Assembly (NCBI GenBank): GCA_964453995.1
Contig: CAYVQC010000022.1
Span: 1 to 60,307, forward strand
Direction: 5' to 3'
DNA length: 60,307 bases
From: SKVR01 sp964453995
Lineage (GTDB): Bacteria; Bacteroidota; Bacteroidia; Bacteroidales; UBA7960
Positions 36,181 through 44,477 of this stretch are shown piece after piece; the stretch's first letter is position 1; the number at the start of each line of letters is the position of its first letter. The position numbers and the translations under genes were made by a program. Below the pieces are notes generated by a model. That model ran no database searches, was not told the DNA's origin, and was given only the letters and a program-made list of their open reading frames with translations.

Positions 36181-37566
36181 ATGGATGATATCCGGAAAAT
36201 TTACTCCCTCTACGAACTTGGTAAAAGCCTCAGGTCTGTGATTGAGCGCACATATACTTCCACTTACTGGATCAGGGCCGAAATCGCAAAACTTAATTAC
36301 TATCCCCGTAGCGGACATTGCTACCCTGAGCTTGTTGAGAAAACCGGCAATGTGATTCAGGCGCAAATGCGTGCCACTATTTGGGCCGCTGATTATAATC
36401 AAATCAACCGATTATTTGAAAAAGTGGCTGGAGAAAAGCTAAGAGAGGGAATGTCTATTCTTTTCAAGGCCTCTTTGGCATACCACCCTGTTTATGGGCT
36501 TTCACTTCAAATATGGGAAATTGAACCGGCTTTCACACTGGGTGAGATGGCCATGATAAAAGCCGCAAATATTGATAAACTGAAAAAAGAAGGGATTTTT
36601 AATCTTAATAAAACGCTTGTTATGCCTCTGCTGCCCAAGCGCCTGGCCATTATTTCCGTGGAAACCAGCAAAGGCTACAGCGATTTCATCAACATCCTCA
36701 GAAAACATGCAACAGGCTATGCCTGGTGGCATTATCTTTTTCCTTCTGTTCTGCAGGGTGAAAAAGCTGTAGAAGGTATTTTGGCTCAACTCAGACTAAT
36801 AAGAAAGCTTCGTGAGCAATTCGATATGGTAGCGATCATAAGAGGTGGCGGTGGCGATATAGGATTAAGTTGTTATGATGATTATCATCTCGCCCGCGAA
36901 ATTGCCACATTCCCTCTGCCCGTGATTACCGGCATAGGGCATGCTACCAATGAAACTATTTCCGAAATGGTTGCATGGGCCAACAAGATCACTCCTACAG
37001 ATGTGGCTTATTTTGTTGTCGACAGGTTTAAAAACTACCAGCAACGCATCGATAAAGCTGCCGCAGTATTACAGGCCCGAACAGCAAATATTTTAAATGT
37101 TAACCGCCAGGTTCTTGGTCATCTTGTGCAGTATATATACCGTTTGCCATCCTATTACCTGTCAGAAGAAAAAAAGATGCTCCAGAAATACTCTACTTCG
37201 TTGCTATACAGTGCACGGGCTGTTGTTAAGCGCCATGCTGCAATGCCTGATATTATGGCCATGAAGATTTCTGCTGTCGTGCCAGGGGTTATTACATCTC
37301 AGCACTGCTCACTTGATAAAACGTTTTTAAAACTAAAGTTTGCCATTGATAATAACCTGGGAAAACAAAACAGCACCATTATCCATTTGAAGGCCAGGAT
37401 TGATTTGCTCGACCCGGCAAATGTTCTCAAAAGAGGTTACTCCATCACTATGCTCAATGGCAAAGCCGTCAGGCAGGCATCGGAGATTAAAGCAGGTGAC
37501 CGGCTTACCACCCGGCTGCATGAAGGAGAGATAAAAAGCAGGGCAGAAGGAGAACCGTTGTCCTGA
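36181..37566 (+). CDS. xseA: Exodeoxyribonuclease VII large subunit (divergent XseA)
   Basis: XseA with XseB forms ExoVII, which degrades single-stranded DNA. The 461-aa protein has the N-terminal OB fold (IERTYTSTYWIRAEIAKLNYYP.. in blocks), the catalytic core and the long helical C-terminus. Of the residues reported as essential in E. coli (D155, R205, H238, D241), the equivalents here are D168 (YSDFINIL), R221 (IIRGGGG), H254 and N257 (GIGHATNETI): the last acidic residue is Asn. The GGGGDIGLSCYDDYHLAREIA block also differs from the usual GGGSxxDLxxFN. I recall a similar HxTNET form in flavobacterial proteins, so this may be lineage-wide rather than a local defect. No xseB follows: the next gene is convergent, 15 bp away. 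It may be cotranscribed with the upstream kinase. Confidence 0.88.
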   Translation: MDDIRKIYSLYELGKSLRSVIERTYTSTYWIRAEIAKLNYYPRSGHCYPELVEKTGNVIQAQMRATIWAADYNQINRLFEKVAGEKLREGMSILFKASLAYHPVYGLSLQIWEIEPAFTLGEMAMIKAANIDKLKKEGIFNLNKTLVMPLLPKRLAIISVETSKGYSDFINILRKHATGYAWWHYLFPSVLQGEKAVEGILAQLRLIRKLREQFDMVAIIRGGGGDIGLSCYDDYHLAREIATFPLPVITGIGHATNETISEMVAWANKITPTDVAYFVVDRFKNYQQRIDKAAAVLQARTANILNVNRQVLGHLVQYIYRLPSYYLSEEKKMLQKYSTSLLYSARAVVKRHAAMPDIMAMKISAVVPGVITSQHCSLDKTFLKLKFAIDNNLGKQNSTIIHLKARIDLLDPANVLKRGYSITMLNGKAVRQASEIKAGDRLTTRLHEGEIKSRAEGEPLS

Positions 37567-37581
37567 TGCTCAGTGGCGCTT

Positions 37582-38520
37582 TCAGGGTTTATAAAGCCCG
37601 AAGCGTTCATTGCGGTAATCAAATATCATAATATAATCGCTAAAGAATGCCTGTGAGATCTGGCCGCGGATACTTCCCGGTATTTTTTCTGAAACGTTGT
37701 ATATATTGTGATTTTTAAGCGGAAGACCCTGGAAGAACACTTCTGCTTTAGGCAAATACCCTTCAACTTCAGAATACTCACCGTTCATATTTATATGTTT
37801 TAGTTTTTCTGCAGCGGGTTCAGAAGAAATAACCTGCCGGAAAGTGCGGTTGTGAAAAGTTAGCAGTGCTGGTCTGGAGCTTCCGTCGAAGATCATATCT
37901 ATCTCCCGGTTGGCGATCGTTAAGGGCAGAACGATATAGCCGGCCTCTACTCTCATGGGTACAAATGTGGCCTTACTTTCAATTTCTCCGGGCAATTCGT
38001 CAAGGTTTGTAAAACGGGCCTGGGTATTATCCACCAATAGGATCTTCTTGTAGCGGTGGAATATACCAAATCCCATCTCTCCCTTAATCTGGTCATTTTG
38101 TGTTTGCCGATCCAGGGCTATGATGCGCATGTGATCCTGGCCAAGAAGATTGCGGTTTATGGTAATATCCAGATCGCGCAAAATCCGGTCTTTCATGGTA
38201 CTTACTCTTTGTACGGTTTCCACACGGGTGGCAAAATCAGGGTTGCGGTAAACCATGCTTTCATACCCGTGCTCATATACAAAGCTAAAGGGGGTAGAGA
38301 GGTTAAAGATAAAGGTTTGCACCTCCGGTATTCCCCCAATGTGCAGGTTAAGGAGCATTACCTCGTTGGTGGTTTGTTCAAAGTAATCATTCTGGCTTTG
38401 CCATTGAAAAGGAAGCCACCGGATCTGATCCGTATTTTTTTGTTCTTCCGGGGATTCTTTTCCCCAAATAAATCCTGATATGACAACACTTGTCAGGATA
38501 GAAATAAAAAGACGCTTCAT
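37582..38520 (-). CDS. Secreted aspartic-protease-like protein with non-canonical catalytic sites
   Basis: This is a 312-aa protein with an N-terminal signal peptide (MKRLFISILTSVVISGFIWG). Two similar halves suggest a retropepsin-like fold: each has a strand-turn element where a DTG would lie, followed about 75 residues later by a G-x-G..F-x-x-Y-x-x-x-x-D element (GEMGFGIFHRYKKILLVD at ~147-164; GQISQAFFSDYIMIFD at ~286-301). The first DTG position reads FNLSTP (N73) and the second FDGSSRP (D212-S215), so one lobe lacks the Asp and the other has a DGSS rather than D[TS]G. It is probably a non-catalytic or altered member. I do not recognise a named family, and the aspartic-protease link is an inference. 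It is the first gene after xseA on the opposite strand. Confidence 0.65.
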   Translation of the reverse strand: MKRLFISILTSVVISGFIWGKESPEEQKNTDQIRWLPFQWQSQNDYFEQTTNEVMLLNLHIGGIPEVQTFIFNLSTPFSFVYEHGYESMVYRNPDFATRVETVQRVSTMKDRILRDLDITINRNLLGQDHMRIIALDRQTQNDQIKGEMGFGIFHRYKKILLVDNTQARFTNLDELPGEIESKATFVPMRVEAGYIVLPLTIANREIDMIFDGSSRPALLTFHNRTFRQVISSEPAAEKLKHINMNGEYSEVEGYLPKAEVFFQGLPLKNHNIYNVSEKIPGSIRGQISQAFFSDYIMIFDYRNERFGLYKP

Positions 38521-38601
38521 ACAAAACAGGTTTTGGTTTTAAATGGTGTATACGTATGTTTTTTATGAAGGTTGCAATTTGTTCAAAACCAGTGATAAAA
38601 C

Positions 38602-38635
38602 AAAAAAAGCTACCTCGTGGGGGAGGTAGCTTTTT
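38602..38635 (-). terminator. Intrinsic terminator after the M16 pair
   Basis: The arms gctacctc / gaggtagc (38609-38616 and 38623-38630) with a 6-nt loop are flanked by A7 on one side and T5 on the other, so the element can terminate in both directions. On the minus strand it lies 26 bp after the inactive M16 gene stop and ends in a T-run. Confidence 0.85.
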
Positions 38636-38660
38636 CTGTAAATAAAGTGGTTCGATAGGA

Positions 38661-40796
38661 TCAGTTGACCTGAAACTTAGAATCTTCAATGCCTGTGTTG
38701 ATTTTAATCTCTTTTACTGTCATGTCAAGCATCTGGCCCTGTACCTGCTGTTCAATTTTGGAGGGGAACTTCAGGGTATAGGTTGTTACCGGTGCTTTCT
38801 TTCCGAAAAGGCGACCAAAGAAAGAAGGTTCTTCGCCGGTAACCTCCAGGTCCACGGACATATAGTCTTTTATGTTGCCGGTGCCGGCATCAGAATCCGT
38901 CCTGATCTTCAATCCGGTTTCCAGATCGTAAAACTCGCGTGATTTTTCTCCTGTCGAAGTAATTACTTCCACACGGTAAGCTTTTGTATCATCAAGGGTT
39001 GCTATACCTTCCAGGTTTTTTTCAATGCCATAATCAGCATAGTTCATTTCCATATTCATGATGGCCTGCATTTTCATAGCTTCAAACTGTGGTCCTTCGG
39101 TAAACTCCTGGTTACCCATCATACCTGTCATCACCGCTTTTTCGCCGGTGAAGATCTGGGTTTGCATTACAGATTCTCCCATGAGGGTTTCTACCCTGAG
39201 TTTATCGGGCGCTTTCTGGTACTGCTTCACAGTAAAGGTTTGTCCCATCATTGGGAATTCTATTACCTGGGTCATGTCATCAACCAATTTGAAAGCTTCT
39301 TTACCACCAATAGCCTCGTAGTATTTGGCCAGAACGGTTTCCAGGGTTACTCCGTCAGGAACTTCTTCCAGCTCAGGAGCCACGTATGGTCTTCCAAAAG
39401 CATCGAAGAATTCTACTTCTCCCGAGGCAGCAAAACGTGCAAGGGTTTGGGGTACCTCATCCATATTACCCGCTACCACTACAATGGCATTTTCGGGTTT
39501 CAGGTATTTCTGCGCCATTTCCTGCACATCTGCTATGGTAACGGCATTGAGTCTTTCCAGGTAAGTGGCATAATAATCTTCAGGCAGGTTGTACCTTTTT
39601 ATGTTGCGTGCAAAGTTGGCAATGGTACGGGGGCTTTCCAGCGACCTGGCAAATTGCCCGGTCATGAAGTTTTTTACCAGGGTAAGATCTTCTTCGCTGA
39701 TGGGCTCATCCCTGAGCTTGTTCATTTCATAGAGAATTTCCACAACAGTACTGTCGGTAACGCTGTTGCGCACTTCTGTTGAAGCAACAAAACGGCTTAT
39801 GATGGGGTCGGTAGAAACATTGGAGCGTGCTCCGTAGGTGTATCCTTTATCTTCGCGCAGGTTTTGCATGAGCCTGCCGGAAAATACTCCACCACCAAGG
39901 ATGCTGTTCATTACGCTCACTTTTATAACGTCTTCGTGGCCTACAGGAAGCTCAACGGGGTAGGTAAACTGCACTACCGACTGAAGGGCTCCGGTTCTTT
40001 CGGCAAAAGCTACTCTTCTTCCCTCGGGAGGAGTAGGAGTGGCATAAGTATGGGTGGGTACCTCACCACTTTCCCAGGTGCCAAAATATTCTTCCATAAC
40101 GCGCTGGGCTTCGGCTTTGTCAATGTCGCCAACAATTACCATATATGCAACATTGGGTTTCCAGTAGGTATTGTAGTACCATTGAAGCAGATCTACCGTG
40201 ATATTATCCAGGGTTTCTTCAGTTATTACTTCTCCGTAGGGGTGCCCGGGCCCGTAAGTTTGGGTAGTGGCAACATTGCGTGCAATAGCATTGCCATCGG
40301 TTTTAATGGTTTGCAATGCTGATTTGGTCTGGGTAATTCTTTTTTGCAGCTCCTCGTCGGGGAATGTGGGGTTGAGCAGCACATCAGACATGATCTCCAG
40401 CAGGCTTTCCTTATGCCTTGTGAGTGAAGAGGCAAACATGCCGGTAGAAGAAGTAGAGAGGTTAGCTCCCAGGAAGTCAATAGCTTCATCAATTTCTTCC
40501 TTGGTGCGGTTGGTAGTTCCTTCGCGCATCAGTGCTCCGGCAAACTCTACATATCCTTTGGATTCTTTTTCCAGGAAAGGGTCAATATCGAGGGTGAGCT
40601 GGAAAGATACAACGGGTACCTTGCGATTTTCTACCACGATTACGGTCATTCCATTGTCCATGGTAAAGCTTTCGAACTCGCCCATCTGAATTTCCGGCGC
40701 GGGCCCGGGTTCCGGACGCTGGCTTCTGTCTAACTGTGCGCTTGCCGTAAATACAACAAGCAGGCTGATCATCAGTATTGAAAATGCTTTTTTCAT
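38661..40796 (-). CDS. Inactive M16-family peptidase-like subunit with C-terminal lipoprotein-sorting-like domain
   Basis: This is a 711-aa periplasmic protein with a signal peptide (MKKAFSILMISLLVVFTASA). Residues ~35-490 are two M16 (pitrilysin/MPP-type) halves. The usual HxxEH lies in the alignment GLAHFLEHMLFKGT, which here reads GYVEFAGALMREGT (His to Glu84, Glu to Gly87, His to Ala88), so the zinc site is gone. The second half retains the R/Y substrate-handling block (GYTYGARSNVS). Residues ~490-711 form a separate domain (YEAIGGKEAFKLVDD..MGQTFTVKQYQKAPDKLRVETLMG) that resembles outer-membrane lipoprotein-sorting (LolA-like) domains. It lies 117 bp downstream of the active M16 gene, consistent with an obligate heterodimer as in processing-type M16B peptidases. 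Confidence 0.9.
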   Translation of the reverse strand: MKKAFSILMISLLVVFTASAQLDRSQRPEPGPAPEIQMGEFESFTMDNGMTVIVVENRKVPVVSFQLTLDIDPFLEKESKGYVEFAGALMREGTTNRTKEEIDEAIDFLGANLSTSSTGMFASSLTRHKESLLEIMSDVLLNPTFPDEELQKRITQTKSALQTIKTDGNAIARNVATTQTYGPGHPYGEVITEETLDNITVDLLQWYYNTYWKPNVAYMVIVGDIDKAEAQRVMEEYFGTWESGEVPTHTYATPTPPEGRRVAFAERTGALQSVVQFTYPVELPVGHEDVIKVSVMNSILGGGVFSGRLMQNLREDKGYTYGARSNVSTDPIISRFVASTEVRNSVTDSTVVEILYEMNKLRDEPISEEDLTLVKNFMTGQFARSLESPRTIANFARNIKRYNLPEDYYATYLERLNAVTIADVQEMAQKYLKPENAIVVVAGNMDEVPQTLARFAASGEVEFFDAFGRPYVAPELEEVPDGVTLETVLAKYYEAIGGKEAFKLVDDMTQVIEFPMMGQTFTVKQYQKAPDKLRVETLMGESVMQTQIFTGEKAVMTGMMGNQEFTEGPQFEAMKMQAIMNMEMNYADYGIEKNLEGIATLDDTKAYRVEVITSTGEKSREFYDLETGLKIRTDSDAGTGNIKDYMSVDLEVTGEEPSFFGRLFGKKAPVTTYTLKFPSKIEQQVQGQMLDMTVKEIKINTGIEDSKFQVN

Positions 40797-40913
40797 AATG
40801 TATTTCTTTTTTCGGGGGCATCTTTTCCGCTGTTTCTGCTTTGGCTCTTTTTGCGAAAATCAGCCCCTCTTTTATTTTTATTATAAAATTAGTTCAACGG
40901 GGTAAGAGAGCTG

Positions 40914-42245
40914 TTAACTTTCGGCTTTGGGCAACCAATAAAGAACTACCCGGTTATTCTCTTTGAAATATTCATTGGCAACGCGCATAATATCTTCCCT
41001 TGTCACCTGCATATATTTCTCTATTTCTGTGTTGATCAGATCAGCTTCACCAAAAATGGTGTAATAGTTGGCAAGGTTGTTTGCCCTGCTGGCTATGGTT
41101 GTGTTGGAGTTTACAAAGCTGTTCTCTGCCTGGTTTTTGAGTTTTTGCATCTCTTCCTCTGAGATCAGCTCATTTCTCACTTTGTCAAACTCTTCATTGA
41201 TGATCGCTTCAATTTCTGCAGGGTCAACACCCATGTTGGAAAGGGCAAAGGTGAGGTTGATACCGGGGTGTTCCAGTCCAAGGGGGAAAGATATTACCTG
41301 CAGTGCTTTTTCCTCCTGGTCAACCAGGCGACGATACAGCCTGCTACTCTGGCCTTGCGACATGAGTGTACCAAGCATTTCAACAGCATAATAATCACGG
41401 GTGCCTTGTGCAGGAATACGATAGGCCATTACTACAGCAGGGATCTGTATTTCATCATATACCGTGTCGCGTACTTCAGCTGTTTTGGGTGGCTCAGCAT
41501 CTATGGCCGGGCGACGGAAATCGCCATTGCCTCTTGGGATATCTCCAAAATACTTTTCAACCAAGCTGCGGGTTTCATCTTTATCAATATCGCCTGTAAT
41601 CACCAGAACAGCATTGTCGGGAACATAGAACATATCGTGAAAGTCCTTGATGTCTTCATCGGTGGCATTGCGAATATGCTCATCCTTTCCCAAAACATCC
41701 CAACGGTAGGGGTGGCTGGAAAAAGCCCTTGAAATGGACTCAATCAGCAATCTTCCGTAAGGACGGTTGTCGCGGGTTTGTTTCATTTCCTCGGTTACCA
41801 CATCTTTTTGAGTGGCAATACCAATGGAGTCAATTACAGGATGAAGCATCCTCTCGCTTTCCATCCACAAGCCCAGTTCGAGCTGGTTGGAAGGGAGCAG
41901 GATATAATAATTGGTTACATCAAAGCTGGTATAAGCGTTAAGGGTTCCCCCTGATTTCTCAACAATCTCTGAAAACTCATGACGGTCAATGTTTTCGGAT
42001 CCCTCAAACATCAAATGCTCAAAAAAATGTGCAAACCCGGTCCGTTCATAATGTTCGTTCTTGGAACCTACATGATACATGATGTTGACTACTACATTGG
42101 GGGTAGTATTGTCTTCATGCAGAATTACATGTAGCCCGTTGTCGAGGGTAAACTCTGTAAATTCTATTTTGGGTGTGTTGCTGAAGGATACTAATCCTGT
42201 CAACAACAAAGCCAGGGTAAAGAATGCCTTAAGATGTTGTTTCAT
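40914..42245 (-). CDS. Active M16-family zinc peptidase (PqqL/processing-type)
   Basis: This is a 443-aa periplasmic protein with a signal peptide (FFTLALLLTGLVSFS). The inverted zinc motif is intact: FAHFFEHLMFEGS (H73, E76, H77), with the third ligand E153 in VVTEEMKQ at 76 residues. The C-terminal half includes the substrate-binding RLYRRLVDQ..ALQVISF. It lies upstream of the M16 partner that lacks the motif, so the two probably make an active heterodimer for peptide degradation or protein processing in the periplasm. The substrate is unknown. Confidence 0.92.
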   Translation of the reverse strand: MKQHLKAFFTLALLLTGLVSFSNTPKIEFTEFTLDNGLHVILHEDNTTPNVVVNIMYHVGSKNEHYERTGFAHFFEHLMFEGSENIDRHEFSEIVEKSGGTLNAYTSFDVTNYYILLPSNQLELGLWMESERMLHPVIDSIGIATQKDVVTEEMKQTRDNRPYGRLLIESISRAFSSHPYRWDVLGKDEHIRNATDEDIKDFHDMFYVPDNAVLVITGDIDKDETRSLVEKYFGDIPRGNGDFRRPAIDAEPPKTAEVRDTVYDEIQIPAVVMAYRIPAQGTRDYYAVEMLGTLMSQGQSSRLYRRLVDQEEKALQVISFPLGLEHPGINLTFALSNMGVDPAEIEAIINEEFDKVRNELISEEEMQKLKNQAENSFVNSNTTIASRANNLANYYTIFGEADLINTEIEKYMQVTREDIMRVANEYFKENNRVVLYWLPKAES

Positions 42246-42488
42246 TTTTGTCCTTGTTTAAGTTAATGATTCAGATTCTATAGTAATAATTGATTCAGTT
42301 GTATGGTTTATCTGCCCAGATTTTCCGGACGGATAATAAGTCTGAATTTTTCTTTGAAAATTACACTGCTTCGTAGCTGTTGGTCTTATTTTTTTTAATT
42401 CTTATTGTTAATCCCTAAAGTAACAAAGAGCCAAAACGAATGTTTATCATTTTTAATGGACCATGCATTGTTTGTATTGTGCCGGTAT

Positions 42489-44282
42489 CTAGTAGATTAG
42501 GTCCAGGTCCAGGTCGGTTCTGAGCTTGTCGAGGGCTGGGTTTTTTTCCAGCATTTTCTGGAATTTCTCAGTAGGAAGGTAGGCTTTTTGTGTTTTTATG
42601 GCTTCTCTGGTTTTAATGGTAAAATTCAACGCATAGTTGTTGAGGTTTTTTCTTAAAAAGCTCAGGATTTGAGGCTTCTGCTCGAAAATGTTATCCTGTT
42701 GTACAAGGTTATCTACCCCTATTTCTATGGTAAAATCATCAATGATTATGGGTGGATGCGTGTTGAGTGCAGTAAAAATGCTTGCACTGGTATGACGGTA
42801 ATTTTCCTTGAGTTTGTTCCATACCTCCATAAGATCGCTTTCTGTAAAGGAATCCTCAGGTCTTTGTTCTTCCTCTTCAGGTGTTGTCAGTGTATCTTTT
42901 TTTTTTTCGTCCTCAGCACTGGATTTGTTGATCTTGATGCTGAGAGAACGGGGTGCGGACGAGGGAGTTGTTGCCGGTGGTGGCGATGATGAAACAGCTT
43001 TTGCCTGCTGAGGTTGCGACGGGCTTTTGGGTTCAGCAGCTGCTGTGGTGCTGGCATTTTGCGTTGAGTAAGAGGATGCGGGCCTGGCTGCGGGAGCTGC
43101 ACCACCTGGGTTTCCTGCGGGTTGAGATGCCGCCGCTGGTGTTGTTTTCAGGGCTGGTGCCGCCGGGGTCTGTGGCAAGCTTTCGTGGTTGTGAAGCAAT
43201 GCTGCTATTTGCAGCAGGGTAAGCTCTACATGCAACCTGCGGTTGTTGGCATTGCGGTAGGAAATATCACACTTGTTGCTCATGTCAAGTGCCCGTAATA
43301 AAAAAGCCGGATTGCATTGTGAGGCTTGCTCAAGGTATTTCTTTCTTATGCTTTCTCCCACATCCATCAGTTTAATTGTTTGTGGCTCTTTGCACATGAG
43401 CAGGTTTCGCAGGTGAGAAGAAAAACCCCCAATAAAGTGCGCCCCTTCAAATCCTTTGTCAATGATGGAATTGAAAAGAAGGAGTATTTCGGTATTGTTT
43501 CCCGAGAGGATGTGATCCGTCATGGCAAAAAAGTAGTCGTAGTCCAGCACGTTGAGGTTTTCTACCACTGCTTTGTAGGTAACATGGTTACCGGCAAAAC
43601 TTACGATCTGGTCAAAGATTGACAGGGCATCGCGCATGGCACCATCGGCCTTTTGCGCTATAATATGCAGGGCATCGTATTCTGTCTCTACCTTCTCATT
43701 TCTGGCTACAAACTCCAGCTGCCGTGCAATGTCATCAATGGTAATGCGGGCAAAATCGAAAATCTGGCAACGCGAAAGAATGGTAGGGATGATCTTATGT
43801 TTCTCGGTGGTAGCCAGAATGAACTTGGCATAGGAAGGGGGCTCTTCCAGTGTTTTCAGGAAAGCATTGAAAGCCTGTGTGGAAAGCATGTGAACCTCAT
43901 CGATCACATATACCTTGTATTTGCCAATATGAGGGGGTATACGTACCTGGTCTACCAGGTTGCGAATATCATCCACTGAATTGTTGGAGGCAGCATCGAG
44001 CTCATGCACATTAAAAGAATTGGACTCGTTGAAGGAAACGCACGATTTACAATGATTACATGCTTCAATGTTTTCAGTGAGGTTTTCACAGTTGATGGTT
44101 TTGGCCATGATCCGGGCGCAGGTAGTTTTTCCTACCCCCCTGGGGCCACAAAAGAGAAATGCCTGTGCAAGGTGATTGTTTTTTATGGCATTCTTCAGCG
44201 TATTGGTAATAGATGCCTGCCCCACAACCATATCAAAGGTGGCCGGGCGGTATTTGCGTGCCGATACAATAAAATTTTCCAT
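42489..44282 (-). CDS. dnaX: DNA polymerase III subunit gamma/tau
   Basis: DnaX is the clamp-loader ATPase subunit. The 597-aa protein has the AAA+ domain: Walker A GPRGVGKTT (residues ~46-54), a zinc-binding set C65-C75-C78-C81 (ENIEACNHCKSC), Walker B region VIDEVHMLSTQAFNA (~127-141), the sensor ATTEKHKI..LSRCQIF. Domain III follows, then a low-complexity Ala/Pro/Ser-rich linker (~380-470) and a C-terminal domain beginning DLMEVWNKLKENYRH. The linker and tail are typical of tau-length proteins; no programmed frameshift signal is claimed. Monocistronic, with a candidate -7 box and a perfect 11-bp inverted repeat just upstream. Confidence 0.95.
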   Translation of the reverse strand: MENFIVSARKYRPATFDMVVGQASITNTLKNAIKNNHLAQAFLFCGPRGVGKTTCARIMAKTINCENLTENIEACNHCKSCVSFNESNSFNVHELDAASNNSVDDIRNLVDQVRIPPHIGKYKVYVIDEVHMLSTQAFNAFLKTLEEPPSYAKFILATTEKHKIIPTILSRCQIFDFARITIDDIARQLEFVARNEKVETEYDALHIIAQKADGAMRDALSIFDQIVSFAGNHVTYKAVVENLNVLDYDYFFAMTDHILSGNNTEILLLFNSIIDKGFEGAHFIGGFSSHLRNLLMCKEPQTIKLMDVGESIRKKYLEQASQCNPAFLLRALDMSNKCDISYRNANNRRLHVELTLLQIAALLHNHESLPQTPAAPALKTTPAAASQPAGNPGGAAPAARPASSYSTQNASTTAAAEPKSPSQPQQAKAVSSSPPPATTPSSAPRSLSIKINKSSAEDEKKKDTLTTPEEEEQRPEDSFTESDLMEVWNKLKENYRHTSASIFTALNTHPPIIIDDFTIEIGVDNLVQQDNIFEQKPQILSFLRKNLNNYALNFTIKTREAIKTQKAYLPTEKFQKMLEKNPALDKLRTDLDLDLIY

Positions 44283-44315
44283 GCTTTTCCTGTGTAGTTA
44301 TGCTCTTGTGCATGC

Positions 44316-44354
44316 CCTTGGGCAAAGAGCAAAAGTATGGGTTTTTGCCCAAGG
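44316..44354. repeat. Perfect 11-bp inverted repeat around the predicted dnaX -7 box
   Basis: CCTTGGGCAAA (44316-44326) and TTTGCCCAAGG (44344-44354) are exact reverse complements separated by 17 bp. The minus-strand TACTTTTG box (44330-44337) lies inside the spacer. The dyad could be an operator for a repressor acting on dnaX or on the divergent dehydrogenase gene, but it could also be a chance palindrome or a hairpin in the mRNA leader of dnaX. Confidence 0.55.
44330..44337 (-). promoter_or_regulatory. Candidate -7 box of dnaX
   Basis: The minus strand reads TACTTTTG, a perfect TAnnTTTG match, about 48 bp before the dnaX start. A TTG lies at 44350-44352, but the spacing of about 12 bp is too short, so the -33 element is uncertain. 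Confidence 0.4.
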
Positions 44355-44437
44355 ATAAAAATAAAAAATTGACAATTCAGGGCGGAATAATTGCCTTGAA
44401 AGGGTAGGGGATATCAGGGGATTGAAGAAAAGTTTTC

Positions 44438-44445
44438 TAACTTTG
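44438..44445 (+). promoter_or_regulatory. Candidate -7 box of the threonine dehydrogenase operon
   Basis: TAACTTTG is a perfect -7 match 32-39 bp before the ATG at 44478. No convincing -33 element is visible at 19-21 bp. Confidence 0.4.
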
Positions 44446-44477
44446 CCCCACCTTTAAAACTAAACATTTATCAAGAC

